DNA of 64,000 nucleotides, taken from contig JAWKWE010000008.1 in assembly GCA_041397645.1 (NCBI GenBank), positions 47,600-111,599 of the forward strand, written 5' to 3'. This stretch comes from Hyphomicrobiaceae bacterium (GTDB taxonomy: Bacteria > Pseudomonadota > Alphaproteobacteria > Rhizobiales > Hyphomicrobiaceae). The notes under the pieces are model-generated. The model had not been told where the DNA came from. It did no database searches and saw nothing but the letters and a program-made list of their open reading frames with translations. This document shows, one piece after another, positions 8,529 through 16,678 of this stretch. How positions within the stretch are numbered: the stretch's first letter is position 1; each line of letters opens with the position of its first letter. Both the position numbers and the translations under genes were made by a program.

Positions 8529-9304
8529 GCGATCCGGTCAAGACCCGAACCGAAGGCAGCACTGGAATCATCGAGTTAAGTCGGCCGGAGAAACTCAATA
8601 GTCTTTCTCTCGAGGTGCATCAGCTAATCGATGCGGCCCGTGCGAACTTTGAAAACGACGGTGGGGTCCGTGCGCTTCTGATCTGCGCTCAGGGAAAGCA
8701 TTTTTGCACAGGGGCTGACCTCGTCGAAGTTAAGGCCAAAATGAACGATCCGGTGGCGCTGGATCTTTTCATTGGCTTCGGCATGGGCGTGCTGCGCCGG
8801 CTTGAGCAGAGTAGCCTGCCGGTCGTCGTGGCGGTCCAGGGCCTATGCCTCGCAGGAGGCATAGAATTGATGTTGTCGTGCGACGTCTGTTTTGCCGCGG
8901 AGACCGCGCAGTTTGGTGATCAGCACGCGCAATTTGGACTCGTTCCGGGATGGGGTGGAAGCCAGCGGTTGGTGCGTCAAATGGGTCTGCGTCGAGCGTT
9001 AGATCTGATGTTTTCTGCGCGTTGGTTGAAGGCGAATGAAGCGAAGGCGGCTGGCCTCGTCAACTATGTGGTGGCTGACGACCAACTCCGCACGGAGGCC
9101 CTGGCTTACTGTCAGAAGATCGGTACGCGCTCGCGGCGGGGCATAGCTGAAATGAAGCGGCTGGGGCGCGAGGGTATTGAGCTGTCGCTCGAGCAGGGCA
9201 TGCGCCTTGAACGCGATTCTGCATTGCGCCACTTGCCAGGTGCGGACGTGGCCGAGGGGCTGTCGGCGTTTGCCGGTCGTCGAGAGCCGAAGTTCAATCA
9301 ATAA
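8525..9304 (+). CDS. Enoyl-CoA hydratase/isomerase family protein
   Basis: Crotonase-fold protein of 259 aa. The ATG at 8525 overlaps the preceding stop (ATGA), indicating translational coupling; the longer frame from 8342 lies inside the dehydrogenase. The oxyanion-hole segments are GKHFCTGADL and CLAGGIELML. The first catalytic Glu of classical hydratases is kept (GGIEL), but the second (in QPEIN of the rat enzyme) is replaced by His in GDQHAQFGLVPGWGG, so the chemistry may be hydration of an unusual enoyl-CoA, isomerisation or ring hydrolysis. The position after an ACAD suggests it acts on that product, as BadK does in alicyclic degradation. Confidence 0.85.
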   Translation: MSDPVKTRTEGSTGIIELSRPEKLNSLSLEVHQLIDAARANFENDGGVRALLICAQGKHFCTGADLVEVKAKMNDPVALDLFIGFGMGVLRRLEQSSLPVVVAVQGLCLAGGIELMLSCDVCFAAETAQFGDQHAQFGLVPGWGGSQRLVRQMGLRRALDLMFSARWLKANEAKAAGLVNYVVADDQLRTEALAYCQKIGTRSRRGIAEMKRLGREGIELSLEQGMRLERDSALRHLPGADVAEGLSAFAGRREPKFNQ

Positions 9305-9320
9305 CGCCACGGGGTTCAAC

Positions 9321-10481
9321 ATGGATTTCAACTTGAACGATGAGCAGCGCCAAATCTACGAATATGGCGCTCAGTTGGCGCAAAGCTTTGACAACGCCTA
9401 TTGGCTTGACCATGCGCGCCGGCATGTTTTCCCGCAGGAAATGTTCTCAAAGATCGCTGAGGATGGATTTTTGGGGCTTATGGTGCCCCAAGAATATGGC
9501 GGAGCAGGGCTCGGGATGACCGAGATGGCACTATTTATGGAGGGCACGGCGAATCACGGCATTCCACTTTTGATGATGGTCGTGGGACCGACCATGTCAT
9601 TGGCGCACATTGCCAACCATGGAAGTGAATTTCAAAAGAAGGAGCTTTTACCAAAGGCGTGTCGCGGAGAGATCCAGTTTTGTTTTGCGATCACTGAGCC
9701 GGGAGCCGGATCGAACACCATTAAAGCCCGCACCCTTGCACGGCAAAGGGGCAACCGTTTTTCTCTAACGGGCGAGAAGACGTTTATTACTGGCGCTGAT
9801 GTTGCCGACTATTGCCTGGTAGTGGCGCGTACGAAGTCGCATGAAGAGGTTCAACGCAAAACCGATGGCTTCACACTTTTCGCGGTCGATCTGAAGAAAA
9901 AGGGGATCGATAAGCAACGAGTAAAAATTTCGATTCCGCTACCCGAGGAACAATGGACGCTATTCTTCGACGACGTTGATCTGGGACCCGAAGATGTTGT
10001 GGGCCATGTGGACGAAGGCTTCTCGATTCTTTTCGATTCACTCAATCCCGAGCGTATCATCCTGGCGGCATTATGCTGCGGAATTGGCCGATTTGCGCTC
10101 AATAAGGGCGTCGCCTATGCGTCGCAGCGCAACGTATTTGGCCAGCCTATCGGTGCGCATCAAGGTGTCCAACATCCGATGGCCAAGGCGCATACCGCTG
10201 TCGAGATGGCGAGCCTCATGACTCGTCGAGCAGCTTGGGAATTCGACAATAGCCTACCCGCCGGCGCCTCGTCCAACATGGCGAAATACGCGGCTGCAGA
10301 GGCAGGTATCGAGGCGGTGGATGCGGCGCTCCAGGCTCATGGCGGATCGGGGTTTACCGAAGACACCGGCATCTACGAGCTGTATCCACTGATGCGTTTG
10401 CTGCGCACAGCGCCGGTCAATCGCGAGCTGTGTCTGAGCTTCATCGGCGAGAAAGTCATGGGTCTGCCGCGCTCCTACTGA
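9321..10481 (+). CDS. Acyl-CoA dehydrogenase
   Basis: FAD-dependent dehydrogenase of 386 aa. The start is the ATG at 9321 (MDFNLNDEQRQIYEYG), 16 bp after the hydratase. The FAD/substrate segment is FAITEPGAGSNTIKA. The Glu in LNPERIILAALCCG occupies the helix position used as base by isovaleryl- and long-chain-type enzymes. The C-terminus has LQAHGGSGFTED and ends with REL...FIGEKVMGLPRSY, typical of dehydrogenases from branched-substrate or terpenoid clusters. Same operon as its neighbours. The substrate is unknown. Confidence 0.85.
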   Translation: MDFNLNDEQRQIYEYGAQLAQSFDNAYWLDHARRHVFPQEMFSKIAEDGFLGLMVPQEYGGAGLGMTEMALFMEGTANHGIPLLMMVVGPTMSLAHIANHGSEFQKKELLPKACRGEIQFCFAITEPGAGSNTIKARTLARQRGNRFSLTGEKTFITGADVADYCLVVARTKSHEEVQRKTDGFTLFAVDLKKKGIDKQRVKISIPLPEEQWTLFFDDVDLGPEDVVGHVDEGFSILFDSLNPERIILAALCCGIGRFALNKGVAYASQRNVFGQPIGAHQGVQHPMAKAHTAVEMASLMTRRAAWEFDNSLPAGASSNMAKYAAAEAGIEAVDAALQAHGGSGFTEDTGIYELYPLMRLLRTAPVNRELCLSFIGEKVMGLPRSY

Positions 10482-10510
10482 CAGTTGCGGATCGATAAGG
10501 AGGCTAAGCA

Positions 10511-11902
10511 ATGGATTTCGGGATCAGTTTCCGGCGAACTGACGCTTACGAACGCTCGGGCTCGCGCTGCTGGCATGAAATCGAAGCGACCCCGCTCAAC
10601 GAGGTTCGACGCGTTCAGGAAGAAAAGTTGATCGCGCAGATGGCCTATTTGAAGGGCAACTCGGAGTTCTACCAGAAGAAGCTGGATGCGGCCGGTGTCC
10701 GGTTCGACGACGTACGCACTATCGAGGATTTGCAGAAGCTGCCCTACACATTCAAAGCAGAGATCCGCGATAGTCTTGCCGCCCGCAAGCCATTCGGCCT
10801 TCACCTCGCGGCGAGACGTGAAGACATAATTCAGATGCAAGCCTCATCCGGCACGACGGGCAGTCCATCTTATGTTGCCCTGACCCAGTCCGACGCCGCG
10901 ATGTGGCATGAAATGTCAGCGCGTTGCTTCTTTGCTAACGGCGTGCGACCTGGCGACACGGTGCTGCATGCCTTTTCGTTAGCCAAGGGCTTTGTTGGTG
11001 GAATTCCCGTCATGCAAGGTTTGCAATACATGGGCGCGATCGACGTTCCTATCGGCGCCGATGGTGGGGCGGACCGCCTCATTCGTGCATGTGCCGACAT
11101 CCGCCCGCGCTGCGTCGTTGGAGCACCTAACTTTGTTCTACATCTGGGAGAGAAAACGCCCGAAGTCTTGGGCATTCAGGCGTCGCAACTGGGTGTTGAG
11201 CGAGTCATCGTGGGCGGCGAGCCGGGTGGCGGCATTCCAACGGTGCGCCGCCGTATTGAAGAACTTTGGGGTGCGAAATGCACCGAGTTGCTTGGTGGTA
11301 CTGACCTTGGTGTGACCTATTGGGCCGAGTGCGAAGAGCAGTCGGGCATGCACATGGTCAGCATGGACTACATTATTACCGAACTCCTCGACCCCGATAC
11401 CGGAGAAATCATCCCCTTCGAAGATGGTGCTCGTGGTGAGATGGTTTATACGGCCATTGGCCGACAAGCGAGTCCGCTTCTACGCTTCCGCTCTGGCGAC
11501 TACATCGAGGTGCTAGGTACAAGTTGCTCCTGCGGTCGAACAGGGCCCAAAATTCGCTGCATCGGTCGCACCGACGACATGCTTATTGTCCGCGGTGCAA
11601 ATGTGTTTCCCTCAGCCATTCATAGCGTTATCGGCGAAATGATGCCCGACACCAACGGCGTTGTTCGAGTTGTTGCCGACTTCGAAGGGCACACGACGCA
11701 GTCGGCACTCAAAGTGATTGTCGAACGCGGACCCCACCGACCTCCTGACACAGACGAGGAGCTAAAAAGCAAAATCGAGGCGCGTTTACGCGATGCGCTT
11801 GTATTCAAGGCCGACGTCCGTATCGTGAAGCCCGATACGTTCGAGAAGCCCGGCGCAGCGAAGGTTGCGCTTACTCTCCGTAAATACCCCGATCTGACAT
11901 GA
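10511..11902 (+). CDS. Phenylacetate-CoA-ligase-family (PaaK-like) ligase
   Basis: Adenylate-forming CoA ligase of 463 aa, close to PaaK size. The ATG at 10511 follows AAGGAGGC. The P-loop is intact (ASSGTTGSPSYV, near residues 116-127). GGEPGGGIP and ELLGGTDLG follow, then the hinge FRSGDYIEV, a Cys pair in SCSCGRTGPKI, and the C-terminal VRGANVFPSAI domain. It therefore looks competent for acid activation, unlike the degenerate relative at 59430. It overlaps the carboxylase beta subunit by four bases, so the acid it activates may feed that carboxylase (inference). Confidence 0.85.
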   Translation: MDFGISFRRTDAYERSGSRCWHEIEATPLNEVRRVQEEKLIAQMAYLKGNSEFYQKKLDAAGVRFDDVRTIEDLQKLPYTFKAEIRDSLAARKPFGLHLAARREDIIQMQASSGTTGSPSYVALTQSDAAMWHEMSARCFFANGVRPGDTVLHAFSLAKGFVGGIPVMQGLQYMGAIDVPIGADGGADRLIRACADIRPRCVVGAPNFVLHLGEKTPEVLGIQASQLGVERVIVGGEPGGGIPTVRRRIEELWGAKCTELLGGTDLGVTYWAECEEQSGMHMVSMDYIITELLDPDTGEIIPFEDGARGEMVYTAIGRQASPLLRFRSGDYIEVLGTSCSCGRTGPKIRCIGRTDDMLIVRGANVFPSAIHSVIGEMMPDTNGVVRVVADFEGHTTQSALKVIVERGPHRPPDTDEELKSKIEARLRDALVFKADVRIVKPDTFEKPGAAKVALTLRKYPDLT

Positions 11903-13506
11903 CAATCTTCAAATCACTCCTGGACAAGGGTTCGGAAAATTTCCGAGCGAACGATGCGCAATACCGCGCAAGAATTAGAAGACTGCACGAGCTGCGGCTG
12001 GAACAACGTGCCGGCGGCCCGCCCAAAGCACGGGAGCGACACGAGGAGAAGGGCAAGATCTTGCCACGTGATCGCGTCGAACGGCTGATTGATCCAGGAA
12101 GCCCCTTTTTGGAGCTGGGTGAACTTGCGGGCCTAAATAAGTATGAAGGCGTGCCTCCTGGTGCGGGCATCATCACCGGCATTGGCGTGATCGAAGGGCG
12201 CCACTGCATGATCATTGCGAACGACGCCACCGTGAAGGGCGGCACTTATTTCGGTATGACGAGCAAGAAGCATGTGCGCGCTCAGCGTGTCGCTTGGAGC
12301 AACCGGCTGCCGGTGATCACGTTGGTGGATAGTGGTGGAGCCTTTCTGCCCGAACAAGCGAACATTTTCCCTGACGAGGGCCAGTTCGGCTCGATCTTCC
12401 ACAATCAAGTAGGCATGTCGGGCGATGGCATTCCGCAGATTGCCGTGGTGATGGGGCCTTGTACCGCAGGGGGTGCCTATATTCCGGCGTTGTGCGACGA
12501 GGTTGTGATCGTGCGCGGTCAAGGATTCATGTACCTTGGCGGGCCCGAACTGACGTTCGCCGCGACTGGCGAACGGGTCGACGCCGAAACATTAGGCGGC
12601 GGCAAGATGCATTGCGCAATCTCGGGAGTGACCGACCATCTGGCTGAAAATGACGCCCATGCGCTGGCGATTACTCGACAAATCGTCGCACATCTTGGCG
12701 AGAAGACCAGTCCTCGGAAAACTCCCGTTGTGCCGAGTCCGCCCGCTTATCCGGTTGATGAAATCTACGGCATCGTCAGTCGTGACGCCAAGGTGCCAAC
12801 CGATAATCGCGAAATCGTCGCGCGCCTCGTCGATGGCAGCGAACTACACGAGTTCAAGCCACTGTATGGCGACACTTTGATCACTGGTTGGGCACGTATT
12901 CACGGCCACGAGGTCGGCATCCTGGCCAACAACGGAGTGCTCTTTGTCGAGGCAGCTTTGAAGGCTGCGCATTTCATTAACCTCTGCGTGCAGCGCGACA
13001 TTCCGCTTGTCTTTCTCGCCGACGTTAATGGCTTCATGGTTGGACGCGAAGTAGAGCAGGCAGGCATCGCGAAGGCGGGCGCCAAGATGATTACTGCCAT
13101 GTCGTCGGCTCGCGTGCCGAAGTTCACGGTGATCACCGGTGGCTCCTACGGTGCGGGCTACCTCGCAATGTTGGGCCGACCGTTTCAGCCCGACGCCATG
13201 TTTGCCTGGCCGAACGGACGCGCGGCCATCATGGGACCAGAGCAGGCAGCGAGCGTGCTGTCCCAAGTGCGCGCTCAGATCAACGACCGAGAAGGCAAAA
13301 GGTGGACCGCCGAAGAAGAAGAGGTTTTCAAGGCACCGATTCGTCGCGAGTATGAGACGTTTCAGGATGCGTACAATTTCGCATCGAATCTTTGGATTGA
13401 CGGCGTTATCGAGCCCGCCGAAACGCGCGATGTGCTCGCGCTGCTCCTAGATGTCGCCTCCCGACGTCCGAAGGTTGACAGCCACTTCGGCGTTTTTCGG
13501 TTTTAG
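11899..13506 (+). CDS. Acyl-CoA carboxylase beta (carboxyltransferase) subunit, set 1
   Basis: Carboxyltransferase subunit of a biotin-dependent acyl-CoA carboxylase, 535 aa, the size of methylcrotonyl- and geranyl-CoA carboxylase beta subunits. It starts in an ATGA overlap with the PaaK-like ligase. Family features are KGKILPRDRVERLIDPG, the first oxyanion region GPCTAGGAYIPALCDE, LGGGKMHCAISGVTDH and the C-terminal GGSYGAGYLAMLGR. The alpha subunit follows directly. The closest family is 3-methylcrotonyl/geranyl-CoA carboxylase rather than propionyl-CoA carboxylase, but pocket residues cannot be judged without a structural alignment. A second, divergent pair lies at 20393/22785. Confidence 0.9.
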   Translation: MTIFKSLLDKGSENFRANDAQYRARIRRLHELRLEQRAGGPPKARERHEEKGKILPRDRVERLIDPGSPFLELGELAGLNKYEGVPPGAGIITGIGVIEGRHCMIIANDATVKGGTYFGMTSKKHVRAQRVAWSNRLPVITLVDSGGAFLPEQANIFPDEGQFGSIFHNQVGMSGDGIPQIAVVMGPCTAGGAYIPALCDEVVIVRGQGFMYLGGPELTFAATGERVDAETLGGGKMHCAISGVTDHLAENDAHALAITRQIVAHLGEKTSPRKTPVVPSPPAYPVDEIYGIVSRDAKVPTDNREIVARLVDGSELHEFKPLYGDTLITGWARIHGHEVGILANNGVLFVEAALKAAHFINLCVQRDIPLVFLADVNGFMVGREVEQAGIAKAGAKMITAMSSARVPKFTVITGGSYGAGYLAMLGRPFQPDAMFAWPNGRAAIMGPEQAASVLSQVRAQINDREGKRWTAEEEEVFKAPIRREYETFQDAYNFASNLWIDGVIEPAETRDVLALLLDVASRRPKVDSHFGVFRF

Positions 13507-13518
13507 GTGCGCCAGACC

Positions 13519-15534
13519 ATGCGTATTAAAACACTCCTCATTGCCAACCGTGGTGAAATCGCCTGTCGGATCGCGCGCACGGCCCGCGCGCTCGGAATTG
13601 CACCGATCGGTGTTCATTCCGACGCTGACGCCAAGGCGTTGCATGTGCGCGAAATCGGCCGGTCGCTGAGAATCGGACCCGGGCCAGCTGCCGAGAGTTA
13701 TTTGCGAATCGAAGCGGTGATTGCTGCCGCCCGGCAGGCCAGCGCAGACGCAATCCATCCGGGTTACGGCTTTCTGGCAGAAAATCCGGACTTCGCCCGC
13801 GCGGTGGAGGCCGCCGGTATGATCTTCGTTGGCCCCACAGTCGACACGTTGCAGCGGTTTGGCGACAAGGCCAGTGCCAAAACGGCCGCAATAGCTGCCG
13901 GCGTGCCGGTCATTCCCGGTAGCGACGGCGTAATGTCTGACGCTCTTCAGATTGCACAAGCGGTGCGGGAAGTAGGGCTTCCGGCACTCTTGAAGGCTGT
14001 TGGCGGTGGAGGCGGTCGCGGTCAGAGGTTGATCGAGAACGAAACGACGCTGAATGAAGACATCGAGAGCGCTCAACGCGAAGCGAAATCTACCTTCGGC
14101 TCCGAAGGACTTTTGCTGGAGCGCTTCCTGCCTGAGGCTCGCCATGTTGAAATTCAGATTGCTGGCGATGGTAAGGGTCGCGTATTGCATCTCTTTGAAC
14201 GCGACTGCACCCTTCAGCGCCGACATCAGAAAGTGATCGAGGAAGCACCGGCTTGGGGGCTGCCACGGCCATTTCTCGATCGGATAGCTCAGGATGCGGT
14301 CCGGCTGGCGGAGGGGGTGAACTATCGAGGGCTCGGAACCGTCGAGTTCTTGGTACTGGGCGAGGAGTATTTTTTTCTTGAAGTGAATCCCCGAATCCAG
14401 GTTGAGCATCCGGTAACCGAGGCAGTCACCGGGCTAGACCTCGTCGCGCTGCAAATTCGTATCGCAGAGGAGGCAGGTTTGGGCCTGACACAGGATCAGA
14501 TCACCTGCACCGGCCACGCCGTAGAGGCGCGACTTTACGCCGAGGACCCGCGGATGCAGTTCGCTCCCTCAACGGGCCTAATCACGGCGCTTTCGCTGCC
14601 GAGCGGTCTACGGATTGATAGTGGCGTCGAGGCGGGCGACAGCGTGAGCCCATTCTACGATCCGATGGTGGCGAAGTTAGTCGTGCATGATTCCAATCGA
14701 GATGCAGCTCTGGCGAAATTAGCTCGAGCACTGGACCATGTGGTTGTGGATGGCATCGAGACCAACCGCGATTTCCTGGCGGCTCTTGCGCGGAACGCCC
14801 ATTTCACACGAATGCATGTCCATACCCGTTGGATTGACGGTTGCGTCGATGCGTTGGTTGTCGCTCCGCAGCGCTCGGATGAGCAGTTGTGGCAGGCGGT
14901 GGCGGCGGTCCTGTTCGTCACCAGTGGGCGCAGAGACGGAGACGCCAATCCTTGGCAAAACCGGGACAAGTTTACCGGCTGGAGACTGGGCCTTGGCGGC
15001 ACGCTGGGGGAAGCCGGCCAGCGTGTGATCGTCGCTCGCTCGGCCACTTTCGCCAAGGAGCTGCGCATCAGTCCAGTGAGAAATGACCACAGCTTCGTTG
15101 TCTATAGCGACGACAGCACTTCCCTCGCCTTGCAAGTAACTGAACTTCAAGATGGCTCGTATCAGGTCACACATGAGGATGAAGCCATTACCATCGAAGC
15201 GTGCGTTCGAGGGAGTTCGATCGAGATCGACACGCCTTGCGGCCGTCACGTTTACCAAGCGTCTACATCGCTGGCTTTTGCCGAGGTAGATAGCGCCGCG
15301 GACCGCATTCTCTTGTCTCCACTAACCGGCAAAATTGTCAAGGTATTGGTCAATGAGGGGACTCCAGTAGCGGCCGGGGAGGTTGTGGCGATCCTGGAAT
15401 CTATGAAGCTCGAGATTTCTATAAAGGCGATGGTGTCGGGGGTAGCGAAAAATATATCCGTTTCGCAAGGCGCGATGGTGGATCGAGGGCAGCCAATCGT
15501 CGAGATAGCTCTCTTAGAAAGTGAGGTTTCATGA
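13519..15534 (+). CDS. Acyl-CoA carboxylase alpha (biotin carboxylase/BCCP) subunit, set 1
   Basis: Biotin carboxylase and biotin-carrier subunit, about 671 aa. I prefer the ATG at 13519 (MRIKTLLIANRGEIACR); a GTG at 13507 in frame is the alternative. The ATP-grasp domain shows KAVGGGGGRGQRLI, then ERDCTLQRRHQKVIEEAP and EVNPRIQVEHPVTE. The carrier domain carries the biotinylation motif ILESMKLEI with Lys at about residue 630. It sits directly behind its beta subunit and overlaps the lyase gene by four bases. It partners the beta subunit in carboxylating the gamma carbon of a beta-methyl-enoyl-CoA, if set 1 follows the Liu/Atu logic. Confidence 0.9.
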   Translation: MRIKTLLIANRGEIACRIARTARALGIAPIGVHSDADAKALHVREIGRSLRIGPGPAAESYLRIEAVIAAARQASADAIHPGYGFLAENPDFARAVEAAGMIFVGPTVDTLQRFGDKASAKTAAIAAGVPVIPGSDGVMSDALQIAQAVREVGLPALLKAVGGGGGRGQRLIENETTLNEDIESAQREAKSTFGSEGLLLERFLPEARHVEIQIAGDGKGRVLHLFERDCTLQRRHQKVIEEAPAWGLPRPFLDRIAQDAVRLAEGVNYRGLGTVEFLVLGEEYFFLEVNPRIQVEHPVTEAVTGLDLVALQIRIAEEAGLGLTQDQITCTGHAVEARLYAEDPRMQFAPSTGLITALSLPSGLRIDSGVEAGDSVSPFYDPMVAKLVVHDSNRDAALAKLARALDHVVVDGIETNRDFLAALARNAHFTRMHVHTRWIDGCVDALVVAPQRSDEQLWQAVAAVLFVTSGRRDGDANPWQNRDKFTGWRLGLGGTLGEAGQRVIVARSATFAKELRISPVRNDHSFVVYSDDSTSLALQVTELQDGSYQVTHEDEAITIEACVRGSSIEIDTPCGRHVYQASTSLAFAEVDSAADRILLSPLTGKIVKVLVNEGTPVAAGEVVAILESMKLEISIKAMVSGVAKNISVSQGAMVDRGQPIVEIALLESEVS

Positions 15535-16490
15535 GCGATTTTCCAAAATTCGTCGAGTTCAGGGAAGAGGGACCTCGGGAAGGGTTTCAGATTGAGAAGA
15601 AGATCTATTCGATCGAAGAGCGAGTTGAACTGATCGACATGCTCAGCGATACCGGGCTGAAGCGAATTCAGGTTGGCAGCTTCGTCAATCCGCAAAAAGT
15701 GCCTCAAATGGCTGATACGGCCGAACTGTTCAAGCGCATCAAGCGGGTGTCTGGCGTTAAATACACATCGCTCTGGCTTAACGACAAAGGTTTTCGCAAG
15801 GCGCTCGCTGCGCATCGGGTCGATATTGATCCGCGCCTTTTGTTCTATCCATCTGACACATTCTCGCGAAAGAACAACGACGCGTCGTCGATGGAAATGC
15901 GCGAAAAGCAGCGCGAATGGGTTAAGCTCTACAAAGAAGACGGTTACGCTGTCGAGACGGCGTACGTGATGACCGCATTCGGATGCAATTTCGAAGGACC
16001 GATTCCGCAGGATCGCGTCTTAGACGATTTCCGCTACATTCTGGAGCTTTGTGCAGAAGAAAATATCGCGCTGCCGATTTTTGTTGTGGCCGACACAATG
16101 GGCTGGGGCAATCCCGAGTCGGTTAAGCGCATGATCGGAGCGCTGAAAGACCTGGCGCCTGACGCACGCATTGGCATGCATCTACACGACACCAGAGGTC
16201 TTGGGATAGCTAACGTTCATGCGGCGCTTTCTATGGGCGTTGACATGTTTGAGAGCTCCGTCGCCGGATTGGGCGGATGTCCGTTTGCAGGTCACGGCCA
16301 TGCGCGCGCCGCCGGGAATGTCTGCACCGAGGATGCTGTGTTTCTGTGCCATGAACTCGGCATAGCGACCGGGGTCGATCTCGATAAATTAATCGCCGCT
16401 TCCGCTTATGCCGAAAAGATTATTGGTTCCCCGTTAATGGGCCGCGTGATGCATTCGGGTGGCCTCGAGAAGTATCGTAAGGTCAGCTGA
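15531..16490 (+). CDS. HMG-CoA lyase family protein with altered metal-site residue
   Basis: DRE-TIM metallolyase of 319 aa, expected to cleave a 3-hydroxy-3-methylglutaryl-CoA-type product to acetyl-CoA (or homologue) and a keto acid. The metal-binding HLHD gives His217 and His219, the signature loop GLGGCPFAG carries the catalytic Cys250, and Asn263 follows. The N-terminal motif is EEGPREGFQ: Arg16 is present but the metal-binding Asp of PRDG is Glu17. Family membership is clear; substrate may differ from HMG-CoA. Start in an ATGA overlap with the biotin subunit, so it belongs to the carboxylase operon and completes a carboxylation-hydration-cleavage route. Confidence 0.88.
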   Translation: MSDFPKFVEFREEGPREGFQIEKKIYSIEERVELIDMLSDTGLKRIQVGSFVNPQKVPQMADTAELFKRIKRVSGVKYTSLWLNDKGFRKALAAHRVDIDPRLLFYPSDTFSRKNNDASSMEMREKQREWVKLYKEDGYAVETAYVMTAFGCNFEGPIPQDRVLDDFRYILELCAEENIALPIFVVADTMGWGNPESVKRMIGALKDLAPDARIGMHLHDTRGLGIANVHAALSMGVDMFESSVAGLGGCPFAGHGHARAAGNVCTEDAVFLCHELGIATGVDLDKLIAASAYAEKIIGSPLMGRVMHSGGLEKYRKVS

Positions 16491-16678
16491 AGAACGATCG
16501 AAAGAGCGGCTTGCTTGGTGAAGTGATCTGGTGATCACAGCGGTAAATCGGGGCACTGATTGAAAATCGCGCTGACAGCCGCAGAGGATTGTGTAGTCGT
16601 TGCGGTCAGGGCTAATAGCGAAAGCATCTGGCCAGAAAAGCCCGGCACGCAAAAAGCAGCGGACCAAAGGAGGAAGGG

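Noticed and set aside
11899..13506. Calling set 1 a propionyl-CoA or acetyl-CoA carboxylase
   Set aside because: The separate 535-aa beta and 670-aa alpha subunits and the attached lyase gene fit the methylcrotonyl/geranyl family better. The acyl group still cannot be fixed by eye.
13447..14409. 320-aa minus-strand ORF opposite the biotin carboxylase gene
   Set aside because: It is a shadow of a conserved gene; no domain motif and no matching ribosome site. The same applies to 37-38 kb, 51 kb, 53-54 kb and 62-63 kb antisense frames.
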